From contig CALSCO010000475.1 in assembly GCA_943704415.1 (NCBI GenBank), positions 1-31,412 on the forward strand: a DNA stretch of 31,412 nucleotides. Reading direction: 5' to 3'. The notes below the pieces were generated by a model. The model saw only the letters and a program-made list of their open reading frames with translations, did not search any database and was not told the DNA's origin. Both the position numbers and the translations under genes were made by a program. This DNA is from Parvularia atlantis (Eukaryota > Opisthokonta > Rotosphaerida). Each line of letters begins with the position of its first letter. The stretch's first letter is position 1. Shown piece by piece: positions 18,501 to 28,163 of the stretch.

Positions 18501-20837
18501 TTGTACACGGCCAATTCGGTCTCGGCGACGACAGCCGCAACGACGCAAAACGTGGTCAGGGTGTCCTTGAAGCTCGAAAGCAGTGCCACCGAGTCCTCGA
18601 CGGCCTCTGTGCACGGGGCCCGCGCGTGAGCGGCCAGACGCTAGCGCACAGGCCACGCGCCTTGCAGAGCGGCGTCGCTCGGCGGTGAGCGCGTCTGCGT
18701 GAGCATTGAGCCGATCGACGTGAGCTCGTCCTGCGCCCGCGCGACTGTCCGCCCAAACTGCGCACGTGCACAAAGGCCGTGTGAGCAGCGGGGCAGCGCA
18801 CAGCGCAGCGCACCACGCACGCACCGCGATCGCCTCAGGCGTGTCGAAAAGCACGAGGCTGCGCTCGGGCGCGGTCGCCTCTCCGACGGTCTTGAGCACG
18901 GCGGCAAAGTCCACGGCCTGCGCGAGCGCGGTCTTGGCCTGCGGTCGATGTAGGCTGGCATCAGGCCCACGGTCGCGTCGGCCGTCATCCAAAAGTCGGT
19001 CATCTGGCAGTCGCGTCGCGAGCGCGNNNNNNNNNNCCCCCCCCCCCCCCCCCGGCGCACCTCCTCGGCCGACTGGCCCTTGGCGCTCTGCAACGTCTGC
19101 AGCACGGTCGCGGCGCGCGCGGCGGCGTCCGCCTCGGTGGTGCGCAGGGATGCCAGCTGGGACTGCAGCTCTTTGCTGCGCTTTGATGTCAGCGCCGCGG
19201 CGCAAAGCGAGCAGGCCGGCGGCACGCAACAGGTTGCTGGTCGTGATGCGCACGATGCGCTTGGGCAGCTGCTGGAAGACGGGCTGGAGGTCGTTCAGCG
19301 TGGGGATAAGGTCGGGGACGTTCTGCGGGAAGGCGAGGGTGAAGTTGTACTTCTCGAGCGCCTTGTCTGCGGGTGCCGTGCGTGAGCGCTGCTGCGACCG
19401 TACGACCGCGCGCGCGCCGCACCGATCATGTCGATCTCCTGGGCTGCCTGGACGAGAACGGTCGAGGGCGCGACAGACGCGACGCTGGCGAGGGTGTCGG
19501 TCGACGATCGCCGCCGCTGCGACTTGCGCAGGGCCGCGCCCGCGCCGTGCATGTCCACGTTGGCGACCTCGCTCTCGAACAGCATCTTGCACTTGCCAAA
19601 GCAGCTCGCGGCCTCGACCACGCTCTCGCAGTACAGGCGGTAGTTGTCGCGCTCATCGCTATCGGCGATCTTGTCGGCGAGCGAGCTGCGCGTTCGCCGT
19701 GTGAGGGTGAGCGGCCGTGGGAGAGGGCGCCGGGCGCACCGGAGCAGGTCGGACGTGAACATGGCCAGGTCAGAGAAGTGCTGCGCGATCTCCTTCATCT
19801 TGTCTGCGAGGTCCTGCGGGCACGGCGGGCACGGCGGGCACGGCGGGCGCGGCGGGCGCGGCGGCTGAGCACGCTGGGGGAGGAGGAGGGCCAGGCAGTA
19901 CGGCGGCGCGCGCACCTCGCTGCTCGGGTGCATCATGTTGACCAGCTGCGCCATCAGCTCGTTCTCGATGTCGAACGCGTCCGCGAACCCGCCCGCCTCG
20001 GCGCGGTACGCGGGGCTGACGGTCTCCTGGCCCTGGAGGATGCTGCGACGCGCGTGCCCCGGGCGTGAGCCTCGCCCGCGGGCAGCGAGGGAGGGGCGCG
20101 CGCGCACCGGATCGAATCGATGGTTGCGGCAATGAGGCCCGTCAGCTCCCTGTAGAACTTGACAAGCTCAGCGTAGGCGGCGCGCCCGGCGTGCTCCGTG
20201 GGCGCGGCGGCCAGCTTGTCAGCTAGCTGCGGTGCGCGCGCCGATTGAGCCGTGCACGCAAGAGATGCACAGCGCCGCACCGCCTGCGTGTCCTGCTGCA
20301 CCGTCAGCAGGTGCGCCTTGAGGCCCTCGTTGAAGCTGGTGCAGCATGCCTTCCGCGCCGTCACGTCGTCAGCGGCCGCTTCATTTGCCACCATGGGGGG
20401 TGCGAGCGGCGGCGCACCTTGATGATCGGCACGCTGTCGGCCTGGTAGCGGTCGTAGAAGTCGGGCGCGGCAAAGTCGCGCGTCGCGGCCCACTGCGCGG
20501 CGCTGGCGGCGATGTGGTCGCGCAGGGCGGCGACGTGGGCGCGGACGCGGGCGTGGCGCTCGAGCGGGAGGTTGCGCACGACGGCGTCGAGCCACGCGCG
20601 GCGGTCCTCGGCGATCAGCACGAGCTTATCGGCGACGTCGCGGCGGGCCGGGCCGTTGTCGGGGTCGCTCGCGCCGAGCCCGGCGGCCGTGAGCGTGAGG
20701 TAGACGCAGTTGAGCACGAACGGCGTCCAGGCCGTTCGCTCGTCGGGCGCGACGGCGACGGCGGCCTGCTGCTGCTGCTGCTGCTGCTGGCCCTGCTGCT
20801 CGCGTGGCTGCTGGCCCTGCTGCTCGCGCGGCGGCAT
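15552..20837 (-). CDS. Ras guanine-nucleotide exchange factor (RasGEF_N + CDC25 domain)
   Basis: This protein activates Ras-family GTPases by ejecting GDP. It has more than 20 short exons and about 1,350 residues. The N-terminus has two REQQGQQ repeats and a polyQ run (MPPREQQGQQPREQQGQQ). A long, mostly helical region I cannot assign follows (for example QHFSDLAMFTSDLL, SVVEAASCFGKCKMLFESEV). RasGEF_N appears as IEVLSGSLNQLINFY, FNLTLATFIDPLMFLHKLSE and LKALYNFLDSTVH. The CDC25 catalytic domain carries NRMACFVAKMILKV, FHSMFGVVTGLKLPAILRLQ, TWSEVSAANIQ and MYALMNPDNNYAAYR, then IPFIGVVLHDLFCLE, and ends NQMSLTVEPP. The tail closes KASLRPRTLVTSIFASIKAL. An assembly gap (19027-19036) sits in an intron. 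An in-frame ATG at 20957 could extend the N-terminus. Confidence 0.85.
19027..19053. other. Assembly gap (10 N) beside a 17-C homopolymer
   Basis: Ten N are followed by 17 consecutive C. On the minus-strand RasGEF gene this is inside an intron whose donor (GAGGAG|gtgcgccggggg) is intact and whose acceptor (cgactgccag|ATGACC) lies beyond the gap. The missing sequence is therefore probably intronic, and its true length is unknown. Confidence 0.85.
19817..19865. repeat. 9-bp tandem repeat (GGGCACGGC-type) in a RasGEF intron
   Basis: Five to six units of GGGCACGGC, shifting to GGGCGCGGC, end at the acceptor of an intron of the minus-strand RasGEF gene (minus strand ...gccgtgcccgcag|GACCTCGCAG). 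The repeat supplies a C-rich, T-poor stretch where a polypyrimidine tract would be. Confidence 0.8.
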
Positions 20838-21017
20838 CGCGGGCGGCGGGCGACGGCGGCAGGGGCGGCGGCGCGATGGAAAGTGCTGTCGTTTCGGGCC
20901 GAAACACGGGCTGCGCTCCCCGTGAACGGCCCAGGCCATTTTGTCCGCACCGGCCAATCGGCGCTTTCGCCGCGCAAAAGCCTTTCATTGCGAAACTGCA
21001 CCGCGACACACCGCGTT
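20838..21017 (-). promoter_or_regulatory. RasGEF upstream region with inverted CCAAT box and GCGAAA-like motifs
   Basis: This is 180 bp between the stop of the ABCG gene and the RasGEF start. It contains CCAAT at 20954-20958 (ATTGG in the RasGEF direction, about 117 nt upstream of its ATG). It also has an imperfect palindrome GTTTCGGGCCGAAAC at about 20889-20903 and several TTTCGC/GCGAAA pieces at 20963-21000 that resemble E2F half-sites. The regulatory reading is inference from motif shape. Confidence 0.4.
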
Positions 21018-23908
21018 TCACCGCGCGCGCAACTTCAGCGTCACGAGCGAGACCAGCAGGTACAGCGCTGTCGCGCCCGCGAGGATGGCCAGGTGCAGCA
21101 CGTGGCCCAGGAAGACGTGGTCCTGGCCCGTCGTCAGGTCGACCACCCACAGGCCGTACGAGAGCAGCACATCGCTACAGCACGCATCAGCAAACAAAGC
21201 CGCGCGCCGCCCGTGCGCCACGCGGGACGCACCGCTGGTTCACGTCCCACGAGTTGAAGTTGCCTGCGGCGGCGCCCTCGCGTCAGTCGACGCCACGCAC
21301 GCACACGCAAAGAGAGGCGGCACCGTCGATCTCGTTCTCGAGCAGGCACGCAAACGCCCAGTGCAGCGGCGTCGCCCAGTACGCCCACGCCCTGCGCGCG
21401 CATCTTGTGTGTCAGCGCGCGTCGGGCCGATGCGCCGGCGCGCCCGCACCAGTACGTTGGGATCTCCGGGAAGCGCACAAAGTGGCCCGCGAACAGCAGC
21501 GTGAACAGCGTCCAGAAGTGGAAGTTGCGCACGGCCACGTCGGAGTTGCGCGCAAGGTCGAGCAGGATCTGCGCGCGCGGCATCAGCCAACGAACGCGCG
21601 CCACAGCCAGCCAAACGCACGCGCAGCACCGACGAGCCGACGTGCGCGCTCAGCACGAGCACGCAGATCGCGTAGAAGTACGTGTACACGTGCAGCCACA
21701 TCGGCATGGTCCAGTACGTCGGCGTGAGCTGTTGTTGCGCCCCATCAGCCGCGTATAGGCACGCTTGCCGCACGCACCCACAGCACCGCCGCGTAAAAGT
21801 ACAGCAGCGTGTCGAGCGCGACGTTGGCGAGGAAGTATGCCATCGAGCTGTGCACGGCCGTGCGCTCCTCCTCCTCAACAGCGCGGCGCTCGGCGTGCTC
21901 TGCGCGCACCGTCAGCCAGCGCACGCGCAGCCCCGCACGCCGCGCAACGCACGCTGCTTCGCCTGCGCGAGCGGCGCAAACATAAACAGCGCCGCCGACA
22001 TGAACATGAACGACGTGCGCGCCACGCGCTTGTTGCCTGTGCACGCGCACGCTCAGCAGGCGCGAGTAGGGCCGGCGGGCGCGCACCCGAGTTGTTGGGC
22101 ATCTCGATGAAGATCGACATGACCGCCATCGACAGCAGCAACAGCACCGCGTGCGTCACGACCCAGCTGTCGCGCGGAGCCGTCAGGCCGCAGGCCAAGC
22201 GACGCGCGCACGGTGACGCGGGCGCACCGGCGCCAGTTGAAGTGGGAGAAGAGACCGCGCTTGAACAACACCAGGAAGTTGAACAGATCGCTGTTGGCGG
22301 GAGCCTTGACAAATCTGCGCGCGCCCTGTGACCATCCCGCTCTGGACACAGGCGCGTGCGCGCACTGCTTGACGGTGCGCTTGCTCGCGGCGCTGCCAGC
22401 AGCACCGCCGTCCTGCGACGAGCGGTAGACGCTCGCAAGCGAGTCGCCCGGCGTCTGCGTCGCGACCTGCTCGGCCTTGCGGAAGACGAGGTCTGGCGCA
22501 CGCGCATGGGCATTGAGCGGTACCGCCGGATGGCGCACAAAAACATCCGCACCAAAGTACTCGCTCGGGCTCATGCCCGGCGCGCACGCGCCCGACCCGT
22601 GCGCCTCGAGGTAGCCAAACACCTTCTCGCCCGCGTCACCGAGGTACAGGATTTCACCCTGGTGCATGAGCATCACCTGGTCGACGTACTGCGCGCGGGC
22701 CGCGTCAGCGCAGTAAGAGCCACGTACGGGCCACGGCGCGAAACCTTAAACGTGCCGCTGTCGATGTGCTCGACGTTGGCCACGATCGTGAGCGACTGCG
22801 ACGCCGCGATCGCCTGCAGGCACGCCATGACATCGCGCGCCTCGCGCGCCGGCAGCGAGCGCGTGGGCTCGTGCAGGAACATGACCACTGCGCGTGGGGC
22901 ATGATCAGCACACGCGTCGAGGCCGAAGGGGCGGCCACGCACCGGGGTCGCTCAGCAGCGCCGCCGCGACGCCCACGAGGAACTGCTGCGCGCTCGTGAG
23001 GCGTGTGGCGAGGTCCGGACCAAAGCTCGTCAGCTCGTTTGCGACGGGCGTGAGGCCGGTCAGCTCAAGCACGCGGCGGACCTGCTCCGCACGGATCTGC
23101 GGCGGCGCAGCGGGCGTCAGCGGCGCGCGCGCGGAGTGGAGAGGGGACGGCCACGCACGCCCGCATCCGTGCGCCACGGCATGACCATCTGCGCGATGTA
23201 GCCGAGGTGGTCGCGCACGGTCACGTACGGCGGCAGGACCGCCTCGCCCGTGAGGTTGCACGACTGCTGGCAGAACAGCAGCGCGTCGCCGTCGTCCGCG
23301 CCGAGCGCGCTCGTGGTGGTGCGCACGAGCGCGCCGGCAATCTCGCCGTGGGTCTTGCGGCCCGAGAGCACGTTGAGCAGCTCGGTGCGGCCGCTGTCGG
23401 CGTCGCCTGCGCCACGATCGTCGTGAGAGGCGAACGCGCTGCCGACGTGCAGGCGACGCCGCACCGACGATGACCGTCAGGCGGCCCACGGCGAGCGCGC
23501 CCGTGACGTCACGCAGGAACATGCGCATCGCGCCCTTCTCGACCACGTTGCCCCTGCGCGACAGGCGGTCCATCTCGCGCAGCGGCTGCACCTGCGGCGC
23601 GCCCAGTGCCACGAGCGACACGGCGGCCGCCGGTGGCTGCACGTCGTCCCACAGGCTCAGGTTGTGAAAGGCGAGCTGCGCGCCGATCAGGTGCACATCG
23701 CATCGCGCTTCTGGCGACGCCGCACCGTCACGCCCTCGCCACCAGCCCGCAACGGCAGCACCGCGTCGCGCTCGATGTCGATGCCGACATCATCGCCGCC
23801 GGCGTGCAGCGCCTCGCCCTCGCCCTCGCCCTCGCCCTCGTCCTCCCGAGGCGCGGCCGCGTACATTCGACGGCGGGCAGACGTCAACACCGCCACACCT
23901 GTCGCCAA
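21018..23908 (-). CDS. ABCG-type half transporter with degenerate ATPase domain
   Basis: It has the ABCG order, NBD then TMD, in about 700 residues and over a dozen exons. The N-terminus is acidic (EDEGEGEGEGEALHAGGDD); GEGVT|LAFHNLSLWDDV joins across a 52-nt intron. The NBD keeps the fold (MRMFLRDVTGALAVGRLTVI) but key motifs are changed. Walker A reads GDADSGRTELLNVLSGRK (Arg in place of Lys). The Q-loop is LLFCQQSCNL and the signature region is ATRLTSAQQFLVGVAAALL (no SGG). Walker B is VVMFLHEPTRSL (His in place of Asp), and the H-loop region is TIVANVEHIDSG. The TMD is typical: SDLFNFLVLFKRGLFSHFNW, WVVTHAVLLLLSMAVMSIFI, SMAYFLANVALDTLLYFYAA, WAYWATPLHWAFACLLENEI and a last helix ending SLVTLKLRAR. 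The start is 23908 or the in-frame ATG at 23866. It is divergent from the NF-kB gene. Confidence 0.85.
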
Positions 23909-24087
23909 GCAGCACCCAGCAATAACATCATCATGCGTCTACCCGGGTGACGCCCATGGTGCCTGTTTGCGGAGCCAGCCGAGCGCGTTGTCGGGGATCG
24001 CCCGCTGTCTCTGCCGCTCTCGCTCTCGCCCGCTTGCGCAGGGGCCCGCCCGCTGAGCACACGTGCGCTCGCACGCGCAGGAGGACC
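23909..24087. promoter_or_regulatory. Shared divergent promoter region (ABCG-like / NF-kB-like)
   Basis: This is 179 bp between opposed start codons. A CTGAGCAC...CGCACGCGCAG string just before the NF-kB ATG resembles an intron 3' end, so a non-coding first exon for that gene is possible. The NF-kB ATG (ACCATGG) has a strong Kozak context. No TATA box is seen. Confidence 0.45.
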
Positions 24088-27000
24088 ATGGAGGTGCTGC
24101 CCGCACCGCGTCTGCCGTCGTCGTCCCTGCCGCCGCCGCCGCCGCCGTCGTCATCCAAGCCGCACTACCAGCAGCACCGCCAGCAGCAGCAGGCGCACGG
24201 ACACAGCGACGCCGCCAAGCGCCTGCGCGTCCTCAACGGCACCGGCGGCGACCCGCACAGCCCGCTGCCCGTCGTGCCGCACTCGCCGCTGAGCACGGAC
24301 GGTGCGGCACGGCGCACGTGCTCTGGCGCCATCTGCGCGCTCACGTGGCGCCCACTGCAGGCTCCGACTACAGCGGCATGGCCGATACCGCCGCGCTCAC
24401 GGTCAGTCAGGTGCGGTCCCGGTAGTGCACGCGCCTTGCCGCGCTCAGCACCTGCGCCGCAGCCCGCCGACGACATCAGCGGCCTCGACGACTTCCTCGA
24501 CTTCGTCATCCCGAACGACTTTGGCGGCTCGCTGGGCCCCATCGACTATGACCAGACCTTTGTCGACGAGCCCATCCAGCCCGTGCGTGTGGCCGCTTCG
24601 CCTGCGTGCGTGCGCGTGCTCAGACGCGCGGGCCGCCAGACGATGATGGACGAGGAGCCGCAGCGCAACCCGTGGATGATCGCGTCGGCGCACGCGCCCA
24701 GCCACCTCGCGACGGGGTCCGAGACGATGCTGGGCACCGCGCAGCCGTTGTTCTTCGCGGTGCGCACCACGCCCCGCGAGCGTAGAGCACGCATGTGACG
24801 CACGCATGCACGCAGCCCGCGCCGTCGCATGTCATCGGCGCCGAGCCTTCGACCGCCACGGCCGTCGTCGCGCCCGTCTCGTCGCGCATCGGCATTGTCG
24901 CGCCGGCCGAGGAGCGCCCGCAGGTGATCACGATCACGAACGAGCCGTCGCAGTTTGGCCGCTTCCGCTACAAGGCACGCCCGCACCATTGCGCGCACGT
25001 CCGCCCGCGCTCACGCTGGCCTCGCCGCAGAGCGAGAAGCGCGAAAAGTGCCTCGAGGGCGCCAATGACGGCAGCGCGCCCGAGGTCATGGTCGCCGGCG
25101 ACATCCTGCGCCACGCGTCACAGATGGCAATCACGGCGTCGCTCGTCACGCGCGACGGTGAGCGCGACCCTTTCACGACGGCAATGTGTGACGCGCGCAC
25201 AGGCCGCCCGCACTGGCACGAGCTGCAGGGTACCATCAACATGCGCGTCACGCCGAGCAAGTCGCGCTACGCGTTCGACAACCTCTCGGTGATCATGGAC
25301 AAGGGCGCCGGGCTCGAAAAGAACCGCAACAAGGTGCGTGCACTCATTCACGGCGACGCTCCTGCCTGACAGCGAACAAACAGGACGACCAGCGCGCCGT
25401 GCGCATCAAGTTCGTGCTCACGTACACGCTCAACGGCCGCAACTACTCGTCGACCGTCATCTCCAAGCCCGTCTACAACGGTGCGGCATTTCGCGCCGAG
25501 CAGATCGTGCTGACGCCTGCCGTGCGCCGCGCCGCCAGCCAAGATGGCCATCACGCACCTGTCGCACACGCACGGGCAGGCAGTCGGCGGCAACGAGGTC
25601 ATCATCCTCTGCTCCAAGATTCGCAAGACCACCACGGCGGTCAAGATCCGCGACGTCAACTACGGCAGCGGTGCGCGCGCTTGTGCTTGCTAGTGTGCTG
25701 CCGATGCTCACTCTGGCGACATGCTGCAGGCCAGAAGCTGCGCACGAGCGAGACGCACTGGGAGCACACGCCGCCCGAGATGCCGTTCACGATCGTGCAC
25801 AGCAACAAGCTCCGTGCGTGCACCGACGCGCGCTTGCACACCCATGCACCGCTCACGCGCACCGTGCGCACGGAGCACAGAGTCGCACCACCAAGTCGCG
25901 CTCATCTTGACCATGCCGGCCTTCCACACGATCGACATCACGCACCCGCACGAGGTCGACGTCTCGATCATCGACGTCGAGGACGAGACCGAGTCACAGC
26001 CTATCCGCTACACGTACCTGCAAAGCGGTGCGGCCCGCCTGCGCCCCCCGCTGCTGCTGCGGCGTGCGCTGATGCGCAGCTGACCGCACAGACGCCACCG
26101 TGCGTGACGAGCGCAACGAGCAGAAGCGCCGGCGAGTGCAGGACGACATGAACGACTTTTCCGGCCGCGGCCCGTCGTCGTCGTCGTCGTCAGGCTCGGC
26201 GCGCGGCAACGGGTCATCGTCATCGCGGCGCAGCGGCCGCCGCCCGTCGCCGGACAACGGCTCCGGCGGCGGGGCCGCGAATGGCGACCACATGGAGAAG
26301 ACGGAGCCGATGGACGAGGCCGACAGCATGGAGGGCCAGTCGCCCGCCGCAGAGCCGGCCGAGAGCGGGACGGTGCGCACGCGCGCCTGCATCGCGCAGC
26401 GGCACGTGGCGTGACACGCGCGCACGACCTGGCAGGCCATCGATCAGCTCGAGGCGCTCCGCGAGAGCGTCACGCTCCAGACTGACATGCTGCGCTTCTT
26501 CGCGGCCACCGGCGACATGTCGCTGCTGCTCGCCGCGCTGCGTCCATCCCTCGCGCGCGTCGACGACGACGGCGACCTCCCGCTGCACCTGGCCATCCGC
26601 AGCCAGAACGCCTCTGCGTGCCTCAAGGTGCATTTGGCTGTATCCGCGTCGCGGTGGTGGAGCTCAGACAGGGCGCGTCGCAGATCATCGAGACGATGAC
26701 GCCGGCCGACCTCGACCTGCTCACGGGCGAGGGCGAAACGGCGCTACACATGGCCGCCGCGCAGCGCATGAACGACGTCTGCAGCAAGCTGCTCGTCTTT
26801 GGCGCCGACCTGGCTGTGCAGGACTCGCGTGGCCGCAACGCGCTGCACTGGGCCGCTGCCCAGCCGAGCGCGACGACCTTCGAGGCGCTGCTGGCCGCGT
26901 GCCCCACGCCCGAGATGCGCGCCGCGGCCCTGGCTCAGGTCGACTACGACGGCATCACGCCGCTGCACTATGCCGCGCGCCACGCCCTGCCGTCGTCGAT

Positions 27001-28075
27001 CCCAATTACGGCGCGCATCCTGCAGCTGCTGCCGGCCGGCCTCGTCGTGTCGCAGCGCGACCTCGCCACGGGCCGCTACGCGATCCACATGGCGGCGCAG
27101 ATGGGCGACGTCGAGCTGGCGCGATGCTTCCTCTCCACCGCGCAGACGGCCGCCGACAGCCTGCAGCTGCGCGACTACGCCGGGCTCACGCCGCTGCACT
27201 ACGCGGCCGCGGCCAACCACACCGACATGGCCGCCTTTCTGCTGCAGCACGGCGCCGACCCGCGACTACTGAGCGAACGCGGCGAGAGCGTGTTCCAGCT
27301 CGCGTTCACGTCGATCGCCGGCGACGCCAAGCCGATGTTGCACACCCTCGCCACCGTGCGCGCAACCTCGGCGCACGTCAAGGTCGAGCTTGCGCGCGAC
27401 GACCAGGTGCGTCCCTGACGCGCCTCTGTGGCGCAGCGAGCTGACCCGGACCAGCAGAAGCAGCTTGTCAAGGCCGTGCGCCCGGCTGTCCCGGGCAAGG
27501 CGATCGCGCTCGCCAGCAAGCTGCATCGCATGGACCTGGCCTCGCCGGAGCCCATTGAGGACAACTGGGTCATCAACGACTTTGATGATGTGCGTCGCCC
27601 AAACGCGCACGCGCTGGTGTGAGCCCGACGCACGGCGCAGGTCCCGTCTCACGAGGCGCTGGCCCAGTCGAGTCTGGTCACGTCGTCGCTCAACATGATC
27701 AGCAGCATGAGTGCGTCGTGCGACCTGTGCGCCCTTCGCTGCGCTCACACACGCGCGGCCGCCAGTCAACACGGAAGTGCCGTTCTTGTCGCAGCCCGCG
27801 CTGGCCGCCAAGAACGCGATCGTGCGGGTGCGTTGGTGCCTGTGCGCCGCGATGTGCAGCCGGCTGACCTGCACGCTGCGCGAACAGTCGACGAACCGCA
27901 CGGCGGGCCGCTCGGTCAGCGCCGACGCCGTCGCCAAACTTGCATCCGAGCGCCAGCGCGCGACGTCGCCGCAGCCCGCCTTTGTCGGTGCGCCGTCCCC
28001 TTGCCTCAGCCGTCGCGACATGCGGCTGACTCGCGCGCGTGCAACGCAGGCGCACCGACCGTGCCTCCTTGCTGA
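24088..28075 (+). CDS. NF-kB p105/p100-like protein (Rel homology + IPT + NLS + ankyrin repeats)
   Basis: A transcription factor of about 1,000 residues in some 18 exons. An acidic-hydrophobic N-terminal part (LDDFLDFVIPNDFGG) could be an activation segment. The Rel homology N-domain starts at about residue 203, VITITNEPSQFGRFRYK, then KCLEGANDGSAPEV (DNA-recognition loop RFRY...C.EG, with an insertion), FDNLSVIMDKG and AVRIKFVLTYTLNGRNYSS with ISKPVYN. The IPT/dimerisation domain is MAITHLSHTHGQAVGGNEVI, LCSKIRKTTTAVKIRD, HHQVALILTMPAFHTIDITH. A basic NLS (NEQKRRRVQDD) and a Gly/Ser-rich stretch follow, then six or seven ankyrin repeats (GETALHMAAAQRMNDVCSKL, DGITPLHYAARHA, AGLTPLHYAAAANHTDMAAF). 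The tail has a serine cluster (SSLVTSSLNMISSM) but no DSGxxS degron or death domain that I see. This is the p105 architecture, in which the ankyrins act as a built-in inhibitor. Confidence 0.9.
24975..25030 (+). other. Probable GC-AG intron within the Rel DNA-binding loop
   Basis: The sequence FRY AAG|gcacgcccgc...cctcgccgcag|AGC GAG AAG joins RFRYK to SEKREKCLEG in frame, with a 56-nt intron. A GT donor at 24999 would give a 32-nt intron and eight extra residues (ARPHHCAH) in a loop that is already long. The GC option fits the usual intron length and the conserved loop better, but both keep the frame. Confidence 0.55.
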
Positions 28076-28163
28076 GGCGTGCTCGCGAAAAAAGCTGCTG
28101 TTTTTTGGTGTCAAGCTGCTCTTGTCTCTGTGTGGCGCAGGGCTGTACATGACAAAACGGTCG

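Noticed and set aside
19817-19865. CRISPR-like array
   Set aside because: The units are 9 bp with no spacers, and the repeat lies in an intron of a eukaryotic gene.
23811-23842. GCCCTC tandem repeat as a regulatory element
   Set aside because: On the minus strand it encodes the Glu-Gly run of the ABCG N-terminus in frame, so it is explained as coding low complexity.
21018-23908. Reading the ABCG gene as a pseudogene
   Set aside because: All exons join in frame with normal donors and acceptors and the membrane half is well conserved; only the catalytic motifs are changed.
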